A stretch of DNA of 64,000 nt from Hellea sp039977295 (GTDB taxonomy: Bacteria; Pseudomonadota; Alphaproteobacteria; Caulobacterales; Maricaulaceae), in contig JBDWDN010000011.1 in assembly GCA_039977295.1 (NCBI GenBank), positions 248,001-312,000 on the forward strand, given 5' to 3'. Positions 17,089 through 25,460 of this stretch are shown piece after piece. Every line of letters begins with the position of its first letter. The first letter of the stretch is position 1. A model generated the notes under the pieces. The model had not been told where the DNA came from. It ran no database searches and worked only from the letters and a program-made list of their open reading frames with translations. Both the position numbers and the translations under genes were made by a program.

Positions 17089-17091
17089 ATA

Positions 17092-18450
17092 ATGTCAAAA
17101 TATGATTTCGACCTTTTTGTAATTGGCGCGGGGTCCGGCGGTGTCCGGGCTGGGCGGATGGCGGCTCAAATGGGGGTCAAAGTTGCCGTTGCTGAAGAAA
17201 GCAAGCCTGGCGGAACCTGTGTTGTACGCGGATGCGTGCCAAAGAAATACCTTGTTTATGGCGCGGAATATGGCGCCTCGATTAAGGCCGCTCAGAAATA
17301 TGGGTGGTCGGTAAGTGATGTGAGTTTCGATTGGGCGGCTTTGCGCGACTCCATTCAAACAGAAGTTAACCGTTTATCTGGTATCTATTCTGGCATTCTA
17401 GATCGGAACGGCGCAGTGCTATATTCCGAGCGGGCAGAATTTGTCGATGCCCATACGGTGCGCTTGACGACAAGCGGCAAGGAAGTGACCGCCAAAAACA
17501 TTCTAATCGCTGTTGGCGGCCGTCCATGGATGCCAAACATCAAGGGCGCCCAGCATGCTATCATGTCCGATGACGCTTTCCTGCTTGATAAATTACCTGA
17601 GTCTATTTTGATTATTGGGGGCGGTTATATCGCGTCTGAATTTGCGGGGATTTTTGCAGGAATGGGCGTGAAGACGGTGCAAGCTTATCGCGGCGACGCG
17701 CTGCTGAAGGGCTTTGATGACGAGGTTCGCGAATTTGCGGGCGAACACCAGAAACTCCAAGGCATCGATGTGCGCTATAACATCTCCCCCACCGAAATTA
17801 AGCAGACCAAAGGCGGCTATATCGTGAGTTTTGATGACGGCAGTAAAATTGGTACCGATTTGGTCTTTATGGCGACTGGCCGCAAAGCTCACACGCCGGG
17901 CCTTGGTCTTGAAAATGCAGGTGTTGATGTTGACAAGAACGGCGCTGTTATTGTTGATGAATACTCTCAAACAACCGCCAAGAACATTTACGCCGTCGGT
18001 GATGTCACTGATCGCGTGAACTTGACACCTGTCGCTATTCGCGAAGGCATGGCCTTTGTCGAGACGCTCTATGGCGATAATCCAAGCGCCTATGATCACA
18101 ACGACATTGCCAGCGCAGTCTTTACGCGGCCGCCTATTGGTGTTGTCGGTCTAAATGAAACCGAAGCCCGCGAAAAGTTTGGCAAGGACATAACCGTTTA
18201 CACGACGTCCTTCCGTCCGATGAAAAATGTGCTCGCTGAGAAACAAGAAAAATGTTTCATGAAGCTGATTACCCAAGGCAAAAAAGAGACCGTTATTGGC
18301 ATTCATATTGTTGGGGATGACAGTCCCGAAATTATTCAGGCTTTGGGCATTTGTGTGAAAGCAGGCCTCACCAAAGCTGACTTCGACCGGACTTGTGCGG
18401 TTCATCCGACATTGGCCGAAGAGATTGTGACATTAAAGGCCAAAAGCTAG
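17092..18450 (+). CDS. gor: Glutathione-disulfide reductase
   Basis: A 452-residue FAD/NADPH disulfide oxidoreductase. The FAD loop is GAGSGGVRAGRMAA at about residues 12-25. The redox-active disulfide is C43/C48 in GGTCVVRGCVPKKY. The NADPH-binding GGGYIASEFAGIF lies near 178, and the C-terminal interface has HPTLAEEIVT with the catalytic His-Glu. It reduces GSSG in the cytoplasm. The sequence type (CVVRGCVPKK) is the alphaproteobacterial/plant-like class rather than lipoamide dehydrogenase or mercuric reductase. Confidence 0.94.
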   Translation: MSKYDFDLFVIGAGSGGVRAGRMAAQMGVKVAVAEESKPGGTCVVRGCVPKKYLVYGAEYGASIKAAQKYGWSVSDVSFDWAALRDSIQTEVNRLSGIYSGILDRNGAVLYSERAEFVDAHTVRLTTSGKEVTAKNILIAVGGRPWMPNIKGAQHAIMSDDAFLLDKLPESILIIGGGYIASEFAGIFAGMGVKTVQAYRGDALLKGFDDEVREFAGEHQKLQGIDVRYNISPTEIKQTKGGYIVSFDDGSKIGTDLVFMATGRKAHTPGLGLENAGVDVDKNGAVIVDEYSQTTAKNIYAVGDVTDRVNLTPVAIREGMAFVETLYGDNPSAYDHNDIASAVFTRPPIGVVGLNETEAREKFGKDITVYTTSFRPMKNVLAEKQEKCFMKLITQGKKETVIGIHIVGDDSPEIIQALGICVKAGLTKADFDRTCAVHPTLAEEIVTLKAKS

Positions 18451-18483
18451 AAGTTAAGGATTTGGCTTTTATTCGGATGTGGA

Positions 18484-19002
18484 ATGTTTGAGAGTTCACA
18501 AGACCTAATAACTTTCATTCGGGATTTTTCTAATCTCGCCAATCCGCCATATAAAGAACCATATCTTGATGAGGGGATTCTCGACAATTTGGAACGAAAG
18601 TTAGGAAAAACCTTACCACTGGTTTTTCGAAAATGGTTGCTGTTGTGTAATTTCGATAATTTGCAATTGGGTACAACAATGTTTGGCGATGGAAAGGGCG
18701 ATTTTCTAGACTACGTTCTCGCAAGCAACACAGATATTCGCGAGCATTTAAAAATTGCCTCCGGTGAAATGGGCGGGATATTTATTTCGTTGAAGTCGGG
18801 AGCAGTTTGGTCACAATATCTTGATGGAGAAGCAATCATACAAACCAAACTAGCCGCAAATTTCGAAGGTTTCTTTAAGGGTTATGCCTATTTGCAAAAA
18901 AACGGCCTCGAAAAAATAATATCGTTGGAAGAGGCGGCTATGGCCGTGGCAAAAAAAGTTGGATCAGATAACTATCAGGTTTGGCTGCATTCTATGAACT
19001 AA
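18484..19002 (+). CDS. SMI1/KNR4 family protein
   Basis: 172 residues resembling SMI1/KNR4: an acidic N-terminal helix, then LERKLGKTLPLVFRKWLLLCN, an amphipathic block near residues 37-58 typical of this fold (usually LP..Y..FL...NG), followed by beta strands. The family includes many immunity proteins of polymorphic toxin systems, but no toxin gene adjoins it. It sits between gor and coaD with its own short spacer and is A+T-richer than both, which suggests a gained orphan immunity or regulatory gene. Confidence 0.65.
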   Translation: MFESSQDLITFIRDFSNLANPPYKEPYLDEGILDNLERKLGKTLPLVFRKWLLLCNFDNLQLGTTMFGDGKGDFLDYVLASNTDIREHLKIASGEMGGIFISLKSGAVWSQYLDGEAIIQTKLAANFEGFFKGYAYLQKNGLEKIISLEEAAMAVAKKVGSDNYQVWLHSMN

Positions 19003-19066
19003 CTCCTTCCGCAGGTTAGGACGATTTCTGTTTGGATTCGTAAGCAGCTAACGCTATAGGCGGCAT

Positions 19067-19558
19067 ATGACCAAGCGCACCGCCTTATACCCTGGAACTT
19101 TTGACCCCATGACCTTAGGGCATTTGGATATTTTGAAGCGGGCCAGTAATCTGTGCGATAAGCTGGTGGTTGGCGTTGCCATCAATAATAGTAAAGGCCC
19201 TCTCTTTAGCCTCGAAGACCGTGTTGAAATGGTTGAGCATGTTGTAGCGCCGTTTCGGGACCGTATTGAGGTAGAGGTGAAACCTTTCGAGGGTTTACTG
19301 ATACATTTTGTTGAAAGCGTTGGGGCGAGCATGATAGTGCGCGGTCTAAGGGCTGTTTCGGACTTCGAATATGAGTTTCAAATGGCTGGAATGAATGACC
19401 GCTTGAACCCGGATATTGAGACTGTATTTCTGATGGCCGACCCGCAATATCAAACGATTGCCTCGCGCCTGGTAAAAGAGATTGCTCGCCTAGGCGGGGC
19501 TGTTGATCAATTCGTGACGCCTGAGGTTGAGCAACGCTTGAAGGATAAATATTCATGA
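19067..19558 (+). CDS. coaD: Phosphopantetheine adenylyltransferase
   Basis: A 163-residue CoaD. The nucleotidyltransferase loop YPGTFDPMTLGH has the T/HxGH motif at T16-H19. RGLRAVSDFEYEFQMAGMN near 92-110 and a C-terminal VKEIARLGG complete the family pattern. It transfers AMP to 4'-phosphopantetheine in coenzyme A synthesis. Its TGA overlaps the ATG of the next gene (ATGA). Confidence 0.96.
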   Translation: MTKRTALYPGTFDPMTLGHLDILKRASNLCDKLVVGVAINNSKGPLFSLEDRVEMVEHVVAPFRDRIEVEVKPFEGLLIHFVESVGASMIVRGLRAVSDFEYEFQMAGMNDRLNPDIETVFLMADPQYQTIASRLVKEIARLGGAVDQFVTPEVEQRLKDKYS

Positions 19559-20484
19559 TGAAAAAGACTATGATTGCGCTATTGGCCACAGTCGCGCTGA
19601 GCACTACGGCCTGCGCAGCCGAAGACAAAGCTGACGCGAGCCCCACAGCAGCGGCCACGACCGCGACTACTGCAACGGCTGCGGTCACGACCGGATTTAA
19701 CGCGCCAGATGATGCTTGGCGTGAGCTGGACCCTGAAAACACGCTTTATATCGATTTGGATTATGGCCGTGTGGTGCTGGAACTTTATCCCGAAATTGCG
19801 CCCCTCCATGTTACGCAAATTAAGACGCTAACGCGTCAGGGCTTTTATGATTACATTAGCTTTCACCGTGTTATCCAAGGCTTTATGAATCAGACAGGCG
19901 ACCCAAAAGGGGACGGCACTGGCGATTCTGAACTCCCTGACATTAACGGCGAATTTACCTTCCGCCGCCCGGCATCAATGCCTGTCACATTGGTCGGCGC
20001 GCGTGATCAGGGAGGGAAAGAAGTCGGCGTTGGTTTTTACAAAACTTTGCCAGTTGCTACGCAGCCCTCCTCACAAGCGATGCTCACCAAAGATGGGAAA
20101 GTTGCCGCTTTTGGACTGCATTGTAAGGGCGTTACCTCTATGGCGCGGACATCTGATCCAAATTCTGCCAATAGCCAGTTTTTCTTAATGCGTGATATTG
20201 CGCAGCATCTGGACGCGCAATATTCAATCTGGGGCAATACAGTTTTGGGCCATGAACATCTTACCAAGATTAAAATCGGGTCTAAGAGCGATAATCCTGA
20301 TTTCGTGCCAGACGTGATGAAGAAAGTGCAAATTGCAGCGGATGTGCCAGCGGCTGAGCGCGTGAAGGTTCAGGTCCTTAAGACTGATAGCCCGGCATTT
20401 AAAAATTATCTAAAGACTCAAAAGAAATCTGACGGGACTTACCCCGATATTTGCGATATTCGCATTCCGACTCGTCAAAACTAA
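19555..20484 (+). CDS. Exported cyclophilin-type peptidyl-prolyl isomerase
   Basis: 309 residues. A signal peptide with a possible lipobox (STTACAAE) is followed by an Ala/Thr linker (about 24-45). A cyclophilin domain follows, with FHRVIQGFMNQTGDPKGDGTG and the late NSQFFLMRDIAQHLDAQYSIWG block. It should catalyse proline isomerisation in the periplasm. The C-terminal 60 residues extend past the usual cyclophilin. It is coupled to coaD by a 4-base overlap and followed by a shorter cytoplasmic paralogue. Confidence 0.88.
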   Translation: MMKKTMIALLATVALSTTACAAEDKADASPTAAATTATTATAAVTTGFNAPDDAWRELDPENTLYIDLDYGRVVLELYPEIAPLHVTQIKTLTRQGFYDYISFHRVIQGFMNQTGDPKGDGTGDSELPDINGEFTFRRPASMPVTLVGARDQGGKEVGVGFYKTLPVATQPSSQAMLTKDGKVAAFGLHCKGVTSMARTSDPNSANSQFFLMRDIAQHLDAQYSIWGNTVLGHEHLTKIKIGSKSDNPDFVPDVMKKVQIAADVPAAERVKVQVLKTDSPAFKNYLKTQKKSDGTYPDICDIRIPTRQN

Positions 20485-20510
20485 CGACCCCAAACTCAAG
20501 GAACCCCCCA

Positions 20511-20969
20511 ATGACTGAAAAACTGACTCTTACGCTTGATGCCAATGATGGTAAAACAGGCGATGTTGTAATTTTGCTTCGCCCTGACTTGGCGCCGAAG
20601 CATGTTGCGCAGATAACGAAACTTGCTGGCGAAGGCTTTTATGACGGATTGACTTTTCACCGCGTCATTGATGGCTTTATGGCGCAGGGTGGGTGCCCTG
20701 ACGGCACTGGAATGGGCGGCGCGAATCAGCAAGTGCCGGCCGAATTTTCTCGGCATCCGCATCTTGAAGGCGTTTGCTCGATGGCGCGTTCTCAAAATCC
20801 AAATTCGGCGTCTAGCCAATTCTTTATCTGCTTAGACGATGCAAGCTTCCTCGATGGACAATATACCGTTTGGGGCGAAGTTGAGAGCGGTATGGAACTT
20901 GTTCATGCGCTGCCAAAAGGCGAGCCGCCGCGTTACCCCGGAAAAATTGTAAAAGCGGTTGTCGCTTAG
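20511..20969 (+). CDS. ppiB: Cytoplasmic cyclophilin peptidyl-prolyl isomerase
   Basis: A 152-residue single-domain cyclophilin with FHRVIDGFMAQGGCPDGTGMGG, SMARSQNPNSASSQFFICL and FLDGQYTVWGEV. There is no signal peptide, so it should fold cytoplasmic proteins. ATG 20511 is preferred because AAGGA precedes it and the upstream in-frame ATG at 20451 lies inside the previous gene. Two cyclophilins followed by queA and tgt is a common alphaproteobacterial order. Confidence 0.93.
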   Translation: MTEKLTLTLDANDGKTGDVVILLRPDLAPKHVAQITKLAGEGFYDGLTFHRVIDGFMAQGGCPDGTGMGGANQQVPAEFSRHPHLEGVCSMARSQNPNSASSQFFICLDDASFLDGQYTVWGEVESGMELVHALPKGEPPRYPGKIVKAVVA

Positions 20970-21021
20970 CCTTACCCCCAAGAGGCGCTGTGCATTTTAA
21001 AAATGCAATGCGGATTGCACT

Positions 21022-22095
21022 ATGAAAGTCAGCGCCTTTGATTTCCACCTCCCTGAGGAGAGCATCGCTCTTCGCCCCGCGCGGCCGCGTGATAGTGCAA
21101 AGCTGTTACAGGTATCAAGGCAGGGGGAGTTTACAGACCATAGTGTTAAAGAGCTGCCTTCGCTTTTGCGCAAGGGTGATGTCTTAGTTCTCAATGAAAC
21201 GAAGGTTTTGCGAGCGGCATTGACGGCCACACGGCCCGCTCGCGCCCATGGCGGCGGGGGCGATGTAACGATTGATGTCAATCTCCATACCGCTCTTACC
21301 GGGAATGAATGGCGCGCTTTTGTGCGTCCCGCCAAACGTCTGCGCGATGGAGACATAGTTCATTTCTCAAAAGATTTGTCTGCCACTGTCTTTGGGAAAC
21401 AAGATGGCGGCGATGTTGGGCTGCGCTTTAATCTCTCTGATGAGGTTCTATCAGAGGCGATAGAAGCTACAGGCCAGCCGCCGCTACCGCCTTATATTGC
21501 GCGCAAACGCCCAACCGATGCCCAAGACGTGGCTGACTATCAGACAGTTTATGCTGGAGAAGATGCGGGCTCCGTCGCCGCGCCAACGGCAGGGCTACAT
21601 TTCACGCCTGCTGTTTTTGCGGCGCTGCAGGAGACCGGGGTTCAAATTGAACGCCTGACGCTTCATGTCGGCGCGGGTACCTTCCTCCCCATTAAAACTG
21701 ACGATACGGATGATCATCATATGCACAGTGAATGGTATGTCATCGCGCCTGATACGGCAGCACGTATCAATCAAGCCAAAGCAGAGGGCCGCCGTATTGT
21801 CGCCGTGGGGACAACGGCTCTGCGCGCGCTCGAATCTTCTGCCGTTAAGGGCCAGGTGAAAACGCTAACGGCGGATACGCAGATATTTATAACACCGGGC
21901 TCTGATTTTCATATCATTGACGGCCTCATGACCAATTTCCATTTGCCCAAATCGACACTGTTTATGCTCGTCAGCGCCTTGTCTGGGCTGGGCACAATGC
22001 AAGCGGCATATGCTCACGCGATAAAAAACGATTACCGTTTTTATAGCTATGGCGATTCAAGCCTGTTATGGGCCTCTAAAAACACCCAGGGATAA
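21022..22095 (+). CDS. queA: S-adenosylmethionine:tRNA ribosyltransferase-isomerase
   Basis: A 357-residue QueA: N-terminal FDFHLPEESIALRPARPRDSAKLL, central GDVLVLNETKV, APTAGLHFT and HVGAGTFLPIKTDD, and C-terminal TNFHLPKSTLFMLVSALSG. It forms epoxyqueuosine from preQ1-modified tRNA in the queuosine pathway. It is 18 bases upstream of tgt, which performs the preceding step, so the two are cotranscribed. Confidence 0.96.
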   Translation: MKVSAFDFHLPEESIALRPARPRDSAKLLQVSRQGEFTDHSVKELPSLLRKGDVLVLNETKVLRAALTATRPARAHGGGGDVTIDVNLHTALTGNEWRAFVRPAKRLRDGDIVHFSKDLSATVFGKQDGGDVGLRFNLSDEVLSEAIEATGQPPLPPYIARKRPTDAQDVADYQTVYAGEDAGSVAAPTAGLHFTPAVFAALQETGVQIERLTLHVGAGTFLPIKTDDTDDHHMHSEWYVIAPDTAARINQAKAEGRRIVAVGTTALRALESSAVKGQVKTLTADTQIFITPGSDFHIIDGLMTNFHLPKSTLFMLVSALSGLGTMQAAYAHAIKNDYRFYSYGDSSLLWASKNTQG

Positions 22096-22113
22096 ATTTA
22101 AGTAAGCGAGACT

Positions 22114-23238
22114 ATGGCCAAATTTCCTTTCGATATTCACGCCAGAGAGGGCAAAGCCCGTACGGGCGTGTTACGAACGCCGCGCGGCGATATCCGGACG
22201 CCAGCCTTTATGCCCGTTGGGACAGCCGGCACGGTGAAGGGCTTATATATGGAGCAAGTCGCGCAGGCAGGATCGGACATTATTTTAGGCAATACCTATC
22301 ACTTGATGCTTCGTCCCGGGGCAGAACGCGTAAAGAGACTGGGCGGACTGCATAAATTTGGGGGATGGACTGGTCCTATCCTGACGGATTCGGGTGGGTT
22401 TCAGGTCTGGTCTTTGTCTAAATTGCGAAAGATGACAGAAGAAGGTGTTGAATTTCAAAGTCACCTTGATGGATCAAAGCATATGCTTTCGCCTGAGCGT
22501 TCTATTGAAATTCAAGCTGATTTGCTCGGCGCGGATATCTCCATGCAGCTAGATGAATGCACCGAATTTCCTTCGCCCTATGACGCTGCAGCAAAATCGA
22601 TGGAGCTGTCTCTGCGCTGGGGAAAGCGGTCTCTCGCTTATTTTGGAGAGCGGGAAGATCAGACCTTATTCGCGATCATCCAAGGCTCTACCTTTGAAGA
22701 CCTACGCAGGATGAGCGCTGAGGCGAGTGTGCGTGAGGACACGGCTGGCGGCTATGGCGGTTTTGCGATTGGCGGACTGGCTGTGGGGGAAGGGCATGAG
22801 GCTATGTGTCATACGCTTGATTTTACGGTTCCGCACCTGCCCGAAGACCGCCCGCGTTATTTAATGGGCGTTGGCAAGCCGATTGATCTTGTAGAAGCCG
22901 TTGCCCGCGGCGTTGATATGTTTGATTGCGTGATTCCAACCCGGTCGGGTCGTCATGGTCAAGTTTGGACGGATACGGGGCCCTATAACATAAAGAAGGC
23001 GCAATATGCCGAAGATGAGAGCCCGATTGACGCAGATATTGATTGCCCCGCCAGCAATGATTACTCTAAAGCCTATGTGCATCACCTCATACGATCTGGA
23101 GAACTTTTAGGCGCGATGATTCTAAGTTGGCACAATATCGCTTATTTTCAGCATTTAATGGCTCGAATGCGCGGCGCTATTGCCAAGGGTGAGTTTGACG
23201 TCTTTGCGGAGAATTTCCGCGCAAACTGGCAAGGATGA
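22114..23238 (+). CDS. tgt: tRNA-guanine transglycosylase, with an altered zinc site
   Basis: A 374-residue TGT that exchanges guanine for preQ1 at position 34 of Q-family tRNAs. TDSGGFQVWSL holds the catalytic base Asp, FAIGGLAVGE the substrate pocket, and DCVIPTR the nucleophile Asp. The usual zinc ligands C-x-C-x2-C...H read as I309, C311, S314 and H340, so two of four ligands are missing. The rest of the protein is intact and the length is normal, so it is probably active with a weak or absent zinc. A translation or sequencing error is unlikely because flanking residues align. Confidence 0.94.
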   Translation: MAKFPFDIHAREGKARTGVLRTPRGDIRTPAFMPVGTAGTVKGLYMEQVAQAGSDIILGNTYHLMLRPGAERVKRLGGLHKFGGWTGPILTDSGGFQVWSLSKLRKMTEEGVEFQSHLDGSKHMLSPERSIEIQADLLGADISMQLDECTEFPSPYDAAAKSMELSLRWGKRSLAYFGEREDQTLFAIIQGSTFEDLRRMSAEASVREDTAGGYGGFAIGGLAVGEGHEAMCHTLDFTVPHLPEDRPRYLMGVGKPIDLVEAVARGVDMFDCVIPTRSGRHGQVWTDTGPYNIKKAQYAEDESPIDADIDCPASNDYSKAYVHHLIRSGELLGAMILSWHNIAYFQHLMARMRGAIAKGEFDVFAENFRANWQG

Positions 23239-23244
23239 TAGATA

Positions 23245-23403
23245 GGGTCTGCCCTCACCTAAGGGAATTATTAAGACGGAGACGCTTTTGACCACTGCTG
23301 GCGTCGAAAATGCTCGAAATTGCAAGCAGTTCCTTGCGCTTTTCTCCTAATCAGAGGACAAAATCATCACCGTCTAAACAATTCCTAAGGTGAGAGCAGA
23401 CCC
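23245..23403. mobile_element. MITE-like palindromic element, 159 bp, flanked by TA
   Basis: The ends are long imperfect inverted repeats. The left arm starts GGGTCTGCCCTCACCTAAGG (from 23245). The right arm reads, in reverse complement, GGGTCTGCTCTCACCTTAGG (ending at 23403), and the match extends to about 34 bp with a few changes (both reach GACGG). The dinucleotide TA occurs on both sides (23243-23244 and 23404-23405), as in target duplications of IS630/mariner elements. There is no reading frame inside, so it would need a transposase elsewhere. It lies 6 bases after the tgt stop. Confidence 0.7.
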
Positions 23404-23441
23404 TAGGCTGATAATATTGCATTTTGCCACGCATTTTAGGG

Positions 23442-23470
23442 TTGACGATAGGAAATCTCGCCCCTAGATA
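23442..23470 (+). promoter_or_regulatory. Sigma-70-type promoter of tRNA-Lys
   Basis: TTGACG at 23442-23447, a 17-base spacer and TAGATA at 23465-23470, with the tRNA starting 33 bases further on. This is a strong match in sequence and spacing. Confidence 0.6.
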
Positions 23471-23502
23471 CCCCACACCTTTTACAAGGTTTCTTGTATT
23501 GG

Positions 23503-23578
23503 GCGCCCGTAGCTCAGTTGGTAGAGCGCCTCACTTTTAATGAGGATGTCCACAGTTCAAGTCTGTGCGGGCGTACCA
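23503..23578 (+). tRNA. tRNA-Lys (anticodon UUU)
   Basis: 76 bases forming a full cloverleaf. The acceptor is GCGCCCG paired with CGGGCGT, the D arm contains AGCTCAGTTGGTAGAGC, and the anticodon stem CCTCA/TGAGG encloses loop CTTTTAA with TTT at the anticodon. The T arm is CACAG-TTCAAGT-CTGTG. Discriminator A and an encoded CCA end at 23578. Confidence 0.96.
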
Positions 23579-23846
23579 TTCTCTCAAAATCAATTTGATT
23601 CCTCAGGTTTTCGCAGTTTTTTTGGTCAACTATGTCCAAAATCTGGCAAAGGTGATGCATTTTAGCAACGGAATCGAAAAAACCCTTTAAAATTATGTAA
23701 ATAGAGTCTTGGAAAGGCTAGCCACAGCGAAGTTATTCCTGTAACGGGGAAATAACATTAGCGTGCCGAGTGGTCGGCAGCTATGTCAGCGCGCGTCAAG
23801 CGCACCAAATTATTATGTGGCATTTTGCCATAACGGAGGAAATGAA
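23579..23846 (+). other. Leader region of the OmpA-family gene
   Basis: There is no gene. It contains two short inverted repeats, GTTATT...AATAAC near 23733-23757 and TGGCA-TTT-TGCCA about 20 bases before the start codon, which could shape the 5' untranslated region of the abundant porin-like gene. An in-frame GTG at 23763 would add 28 residues but gives no signal peptide, so it is not used. Confidence 0.4.
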
Positions 23847-25241
23847 ATGAAGTCACGGCTTCTTATTGCAGCAGCATCTGCTGCCTTGATGGCAGCGCCA
23901 TCACTCGCATCAGCAGACGATACTGAAGGTTGGTATTTGCGTGGTAACGCTGGTTACGGCGCTCACACCGATATGGACCTTACAGGCGGCATCGTCAGTG
24001 GTCAGCACGGTAATGGCCTTCAAAGCGAAGGTAATGTTGCGGCATCTTTGGGCCTTGGCTATGATTTTGGTAATAGCTGGCGTCTTGAACTAGACGGTTC
24101 ATCACTATTTACAGACTTTGGTTCAATTAGCCAGATTCCTTCGACATCAGCTAAGCTTCGTACAAATACAGCGATGCTTAACGCTATTTATGATTTTGAC
24201 GATTTCGGTCGTTGGGAGCCATATGTCGGTGCTGGTATTGGTATTGTATCAGGTAAGCTAAACGCCACCGCGCATGACTTTCTTGCGCCGCTAGTTGTCG
24301 CAAACCCAGCTTGCCCAGGAACACGTTCACTTGTTGTCAATCGTGACCCTGGCGGACAAATTCAGTCTGAGAGCTGTGACGTTTCCGGTAAAGACTCAGC
24401 TATTGGCTATCAGCTTCTTGCTGGTCTTGGCTATGACATTTCGCCTAACCTTAAGTGGGATACGCATTACCGTTATCTAGATTCTGGTAAGCTCGATTAT
24501 ACTGGCGCTCGCACAAACCAAGTTGTTGGCGGATCAGACATCATCAATGTCGGCGCTTCTGGCGTTGGCGCTCACTCACTAATGACAGGCTTCCGTTACC
24601 TCTTCGGTCAGCAGAAAGTTGCAGCACCCGAATATGTGCCGCCAGTCGCAACTGCAGATTATGCATGTTGGGACGGTTCTATGGTCTTCAATGCTGGTCA
24701 GTGTCCTGCACGTCCACCAGCGCCGCAGCCAACAGTCTCTTGTTGGGACGGAACACTTGTATTTGATGCGTCTGAATGTTCTGTTCAGCCACAAACATAT
24801 ACATGTTGGGATGGATCATTGGTTTATGATCAAGCTCAGTGCCCATTAACTGAGTCTGGCAATCAGATGACAGAGCTTTGCGGTGAAGGTTACCGTCAAG
24901 AGATCATCTATTATGAATTTGACAAAGGTCAGTCTGCTGAAACACGTAACACTATCAACCGTATCCTTGATATCGGTCAATATTGTAACGTCGACAACAT
25001 CCGTGTTGTTGGTCACACAGATACATCAGGTGCAGCTTCTTATAACTTGAACCTTTCTAAGCGCCGCGCAAAAGACGCGCGTGACGAGTTGGTTCGTCAA
25101 GGTATTGCCGGAGAACGCATTACATCTGAAGGTAAAGGCGAAACAGAGCCTTTCGTACCAACAGGTGACGGCGTTAAAGAACAGTTGAACCGTCGTACTG
25201 AGGTTCTAATTTCTCTCGGTTCAGTTGGTGTTATCAACTAA
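23847..25241 (+). CDS. OmpA-family outer-membrane protein with CWDG repeats
   Basis: 464 residues. A signal peptide (1-24) leads into an eight-strand OmpA-like barrel (about 28-255: GWYLRGNAGYG, WEPYVGAGIGIVSG, LKWDTHYRYLDSGKL). Three short repeats of about 25 residues begin C274 (CWDGSMVFNAGQCP, CWDGTLVFDASECS, CWDGSLVYDQAQCP). An OmpA-C peptidoglycan-binding domain follows (about 345-464, EIIYYEFDKGQSAET, VVGHTDTSG, NLSKRRAKDARDEL, RRTEVLI). It should tether the outer membrane to the cell wall. RBS GGAGGAAATGA fixes the ATG. The gene has its own terminator and a paralogue downstream. Confidence 0.88.
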   Translation: MKSRLLIAAASAALMAAPSLASADDTEGWYLRGNAGYGAHTDMDLTGGIVSGQHGNGLQSEGNVAASLGLGYDFGNSWRLELDGSSLFTDFGSISQIPSTSAKLRTNTAMLNAIYDFDDFGRWEPYVGAGIGIVSGKLNATAHDFLAPLVVANPACPGTRSLVVNRDPGGQIQSESCDVSGKDSAIGYQLLAGLGYDISPNLKWDTHYRYLDSGKLDYTGARTNQVVGGSDIINVGASGVGAHSLMTGFRYLFGQQKVAAPEYVPPVATADYACWDGSMVFNAGQCPARPPAPQPTVSCWDGTLVFDASECSVQPQTYTCWDGSLVYDQAQCPLTESGNQMTELCGEGYRQEIIYYEFDKGQSAETRNTINRILDIGQYCNVDNIRVVGHTDTSGAASYNLNLSKRRAKDARDELVRQGIAGERITSEGKGETEPFVPTGDGVKEQLNRRTEVLISLGSVGVIN

Positions 25242-25263
25242 ATCGACCCTATAAAATTGAAGA

Positions 25264-25291
25264 AAGCCCGGATTTATCCGGGCTTTTTTTG
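25264..25291 (+). terminator. Rho-independent terminator
   Basis: AAGCCCGGA-TTTA-TCCGGGCTT stem-loop (25264-25285) ending in a run of T to 25290, right after the OmpA-family gene. Confidence 0.88.
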
Positions 25292-25460
25292 TGCTTATTT
25301 GCTTCATTTATCTCCATTAACGCCTATGTATTCGCCCTTAATAGGGACGCCAATAACCACCAATAACAGTTGAATCCCTATTTTCACTTGTAAAACTTTG
25401 TAAATGTGATGTAGGAACGAAACTAGAGATGGAAATTTTAGTCTTGTGGGAGGGATCACA

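Noticed and set aside
18484..19002. SMI1/KNR4 gene as immunity to an adjacent toxin
   Set aside because: The flanking genes gor and coaD are housekeeping and no toxin gene is adjacent, so it is called only as an orphan.
24655..24860. Three short repeats that might be read as a CRISPR-like array
   Set aside because: The repeat lies in a coding frame (CWDG units of an outer-membrane protein). Repeats are degenerate and there are no spacers. No CRISPR array was seen in the window.
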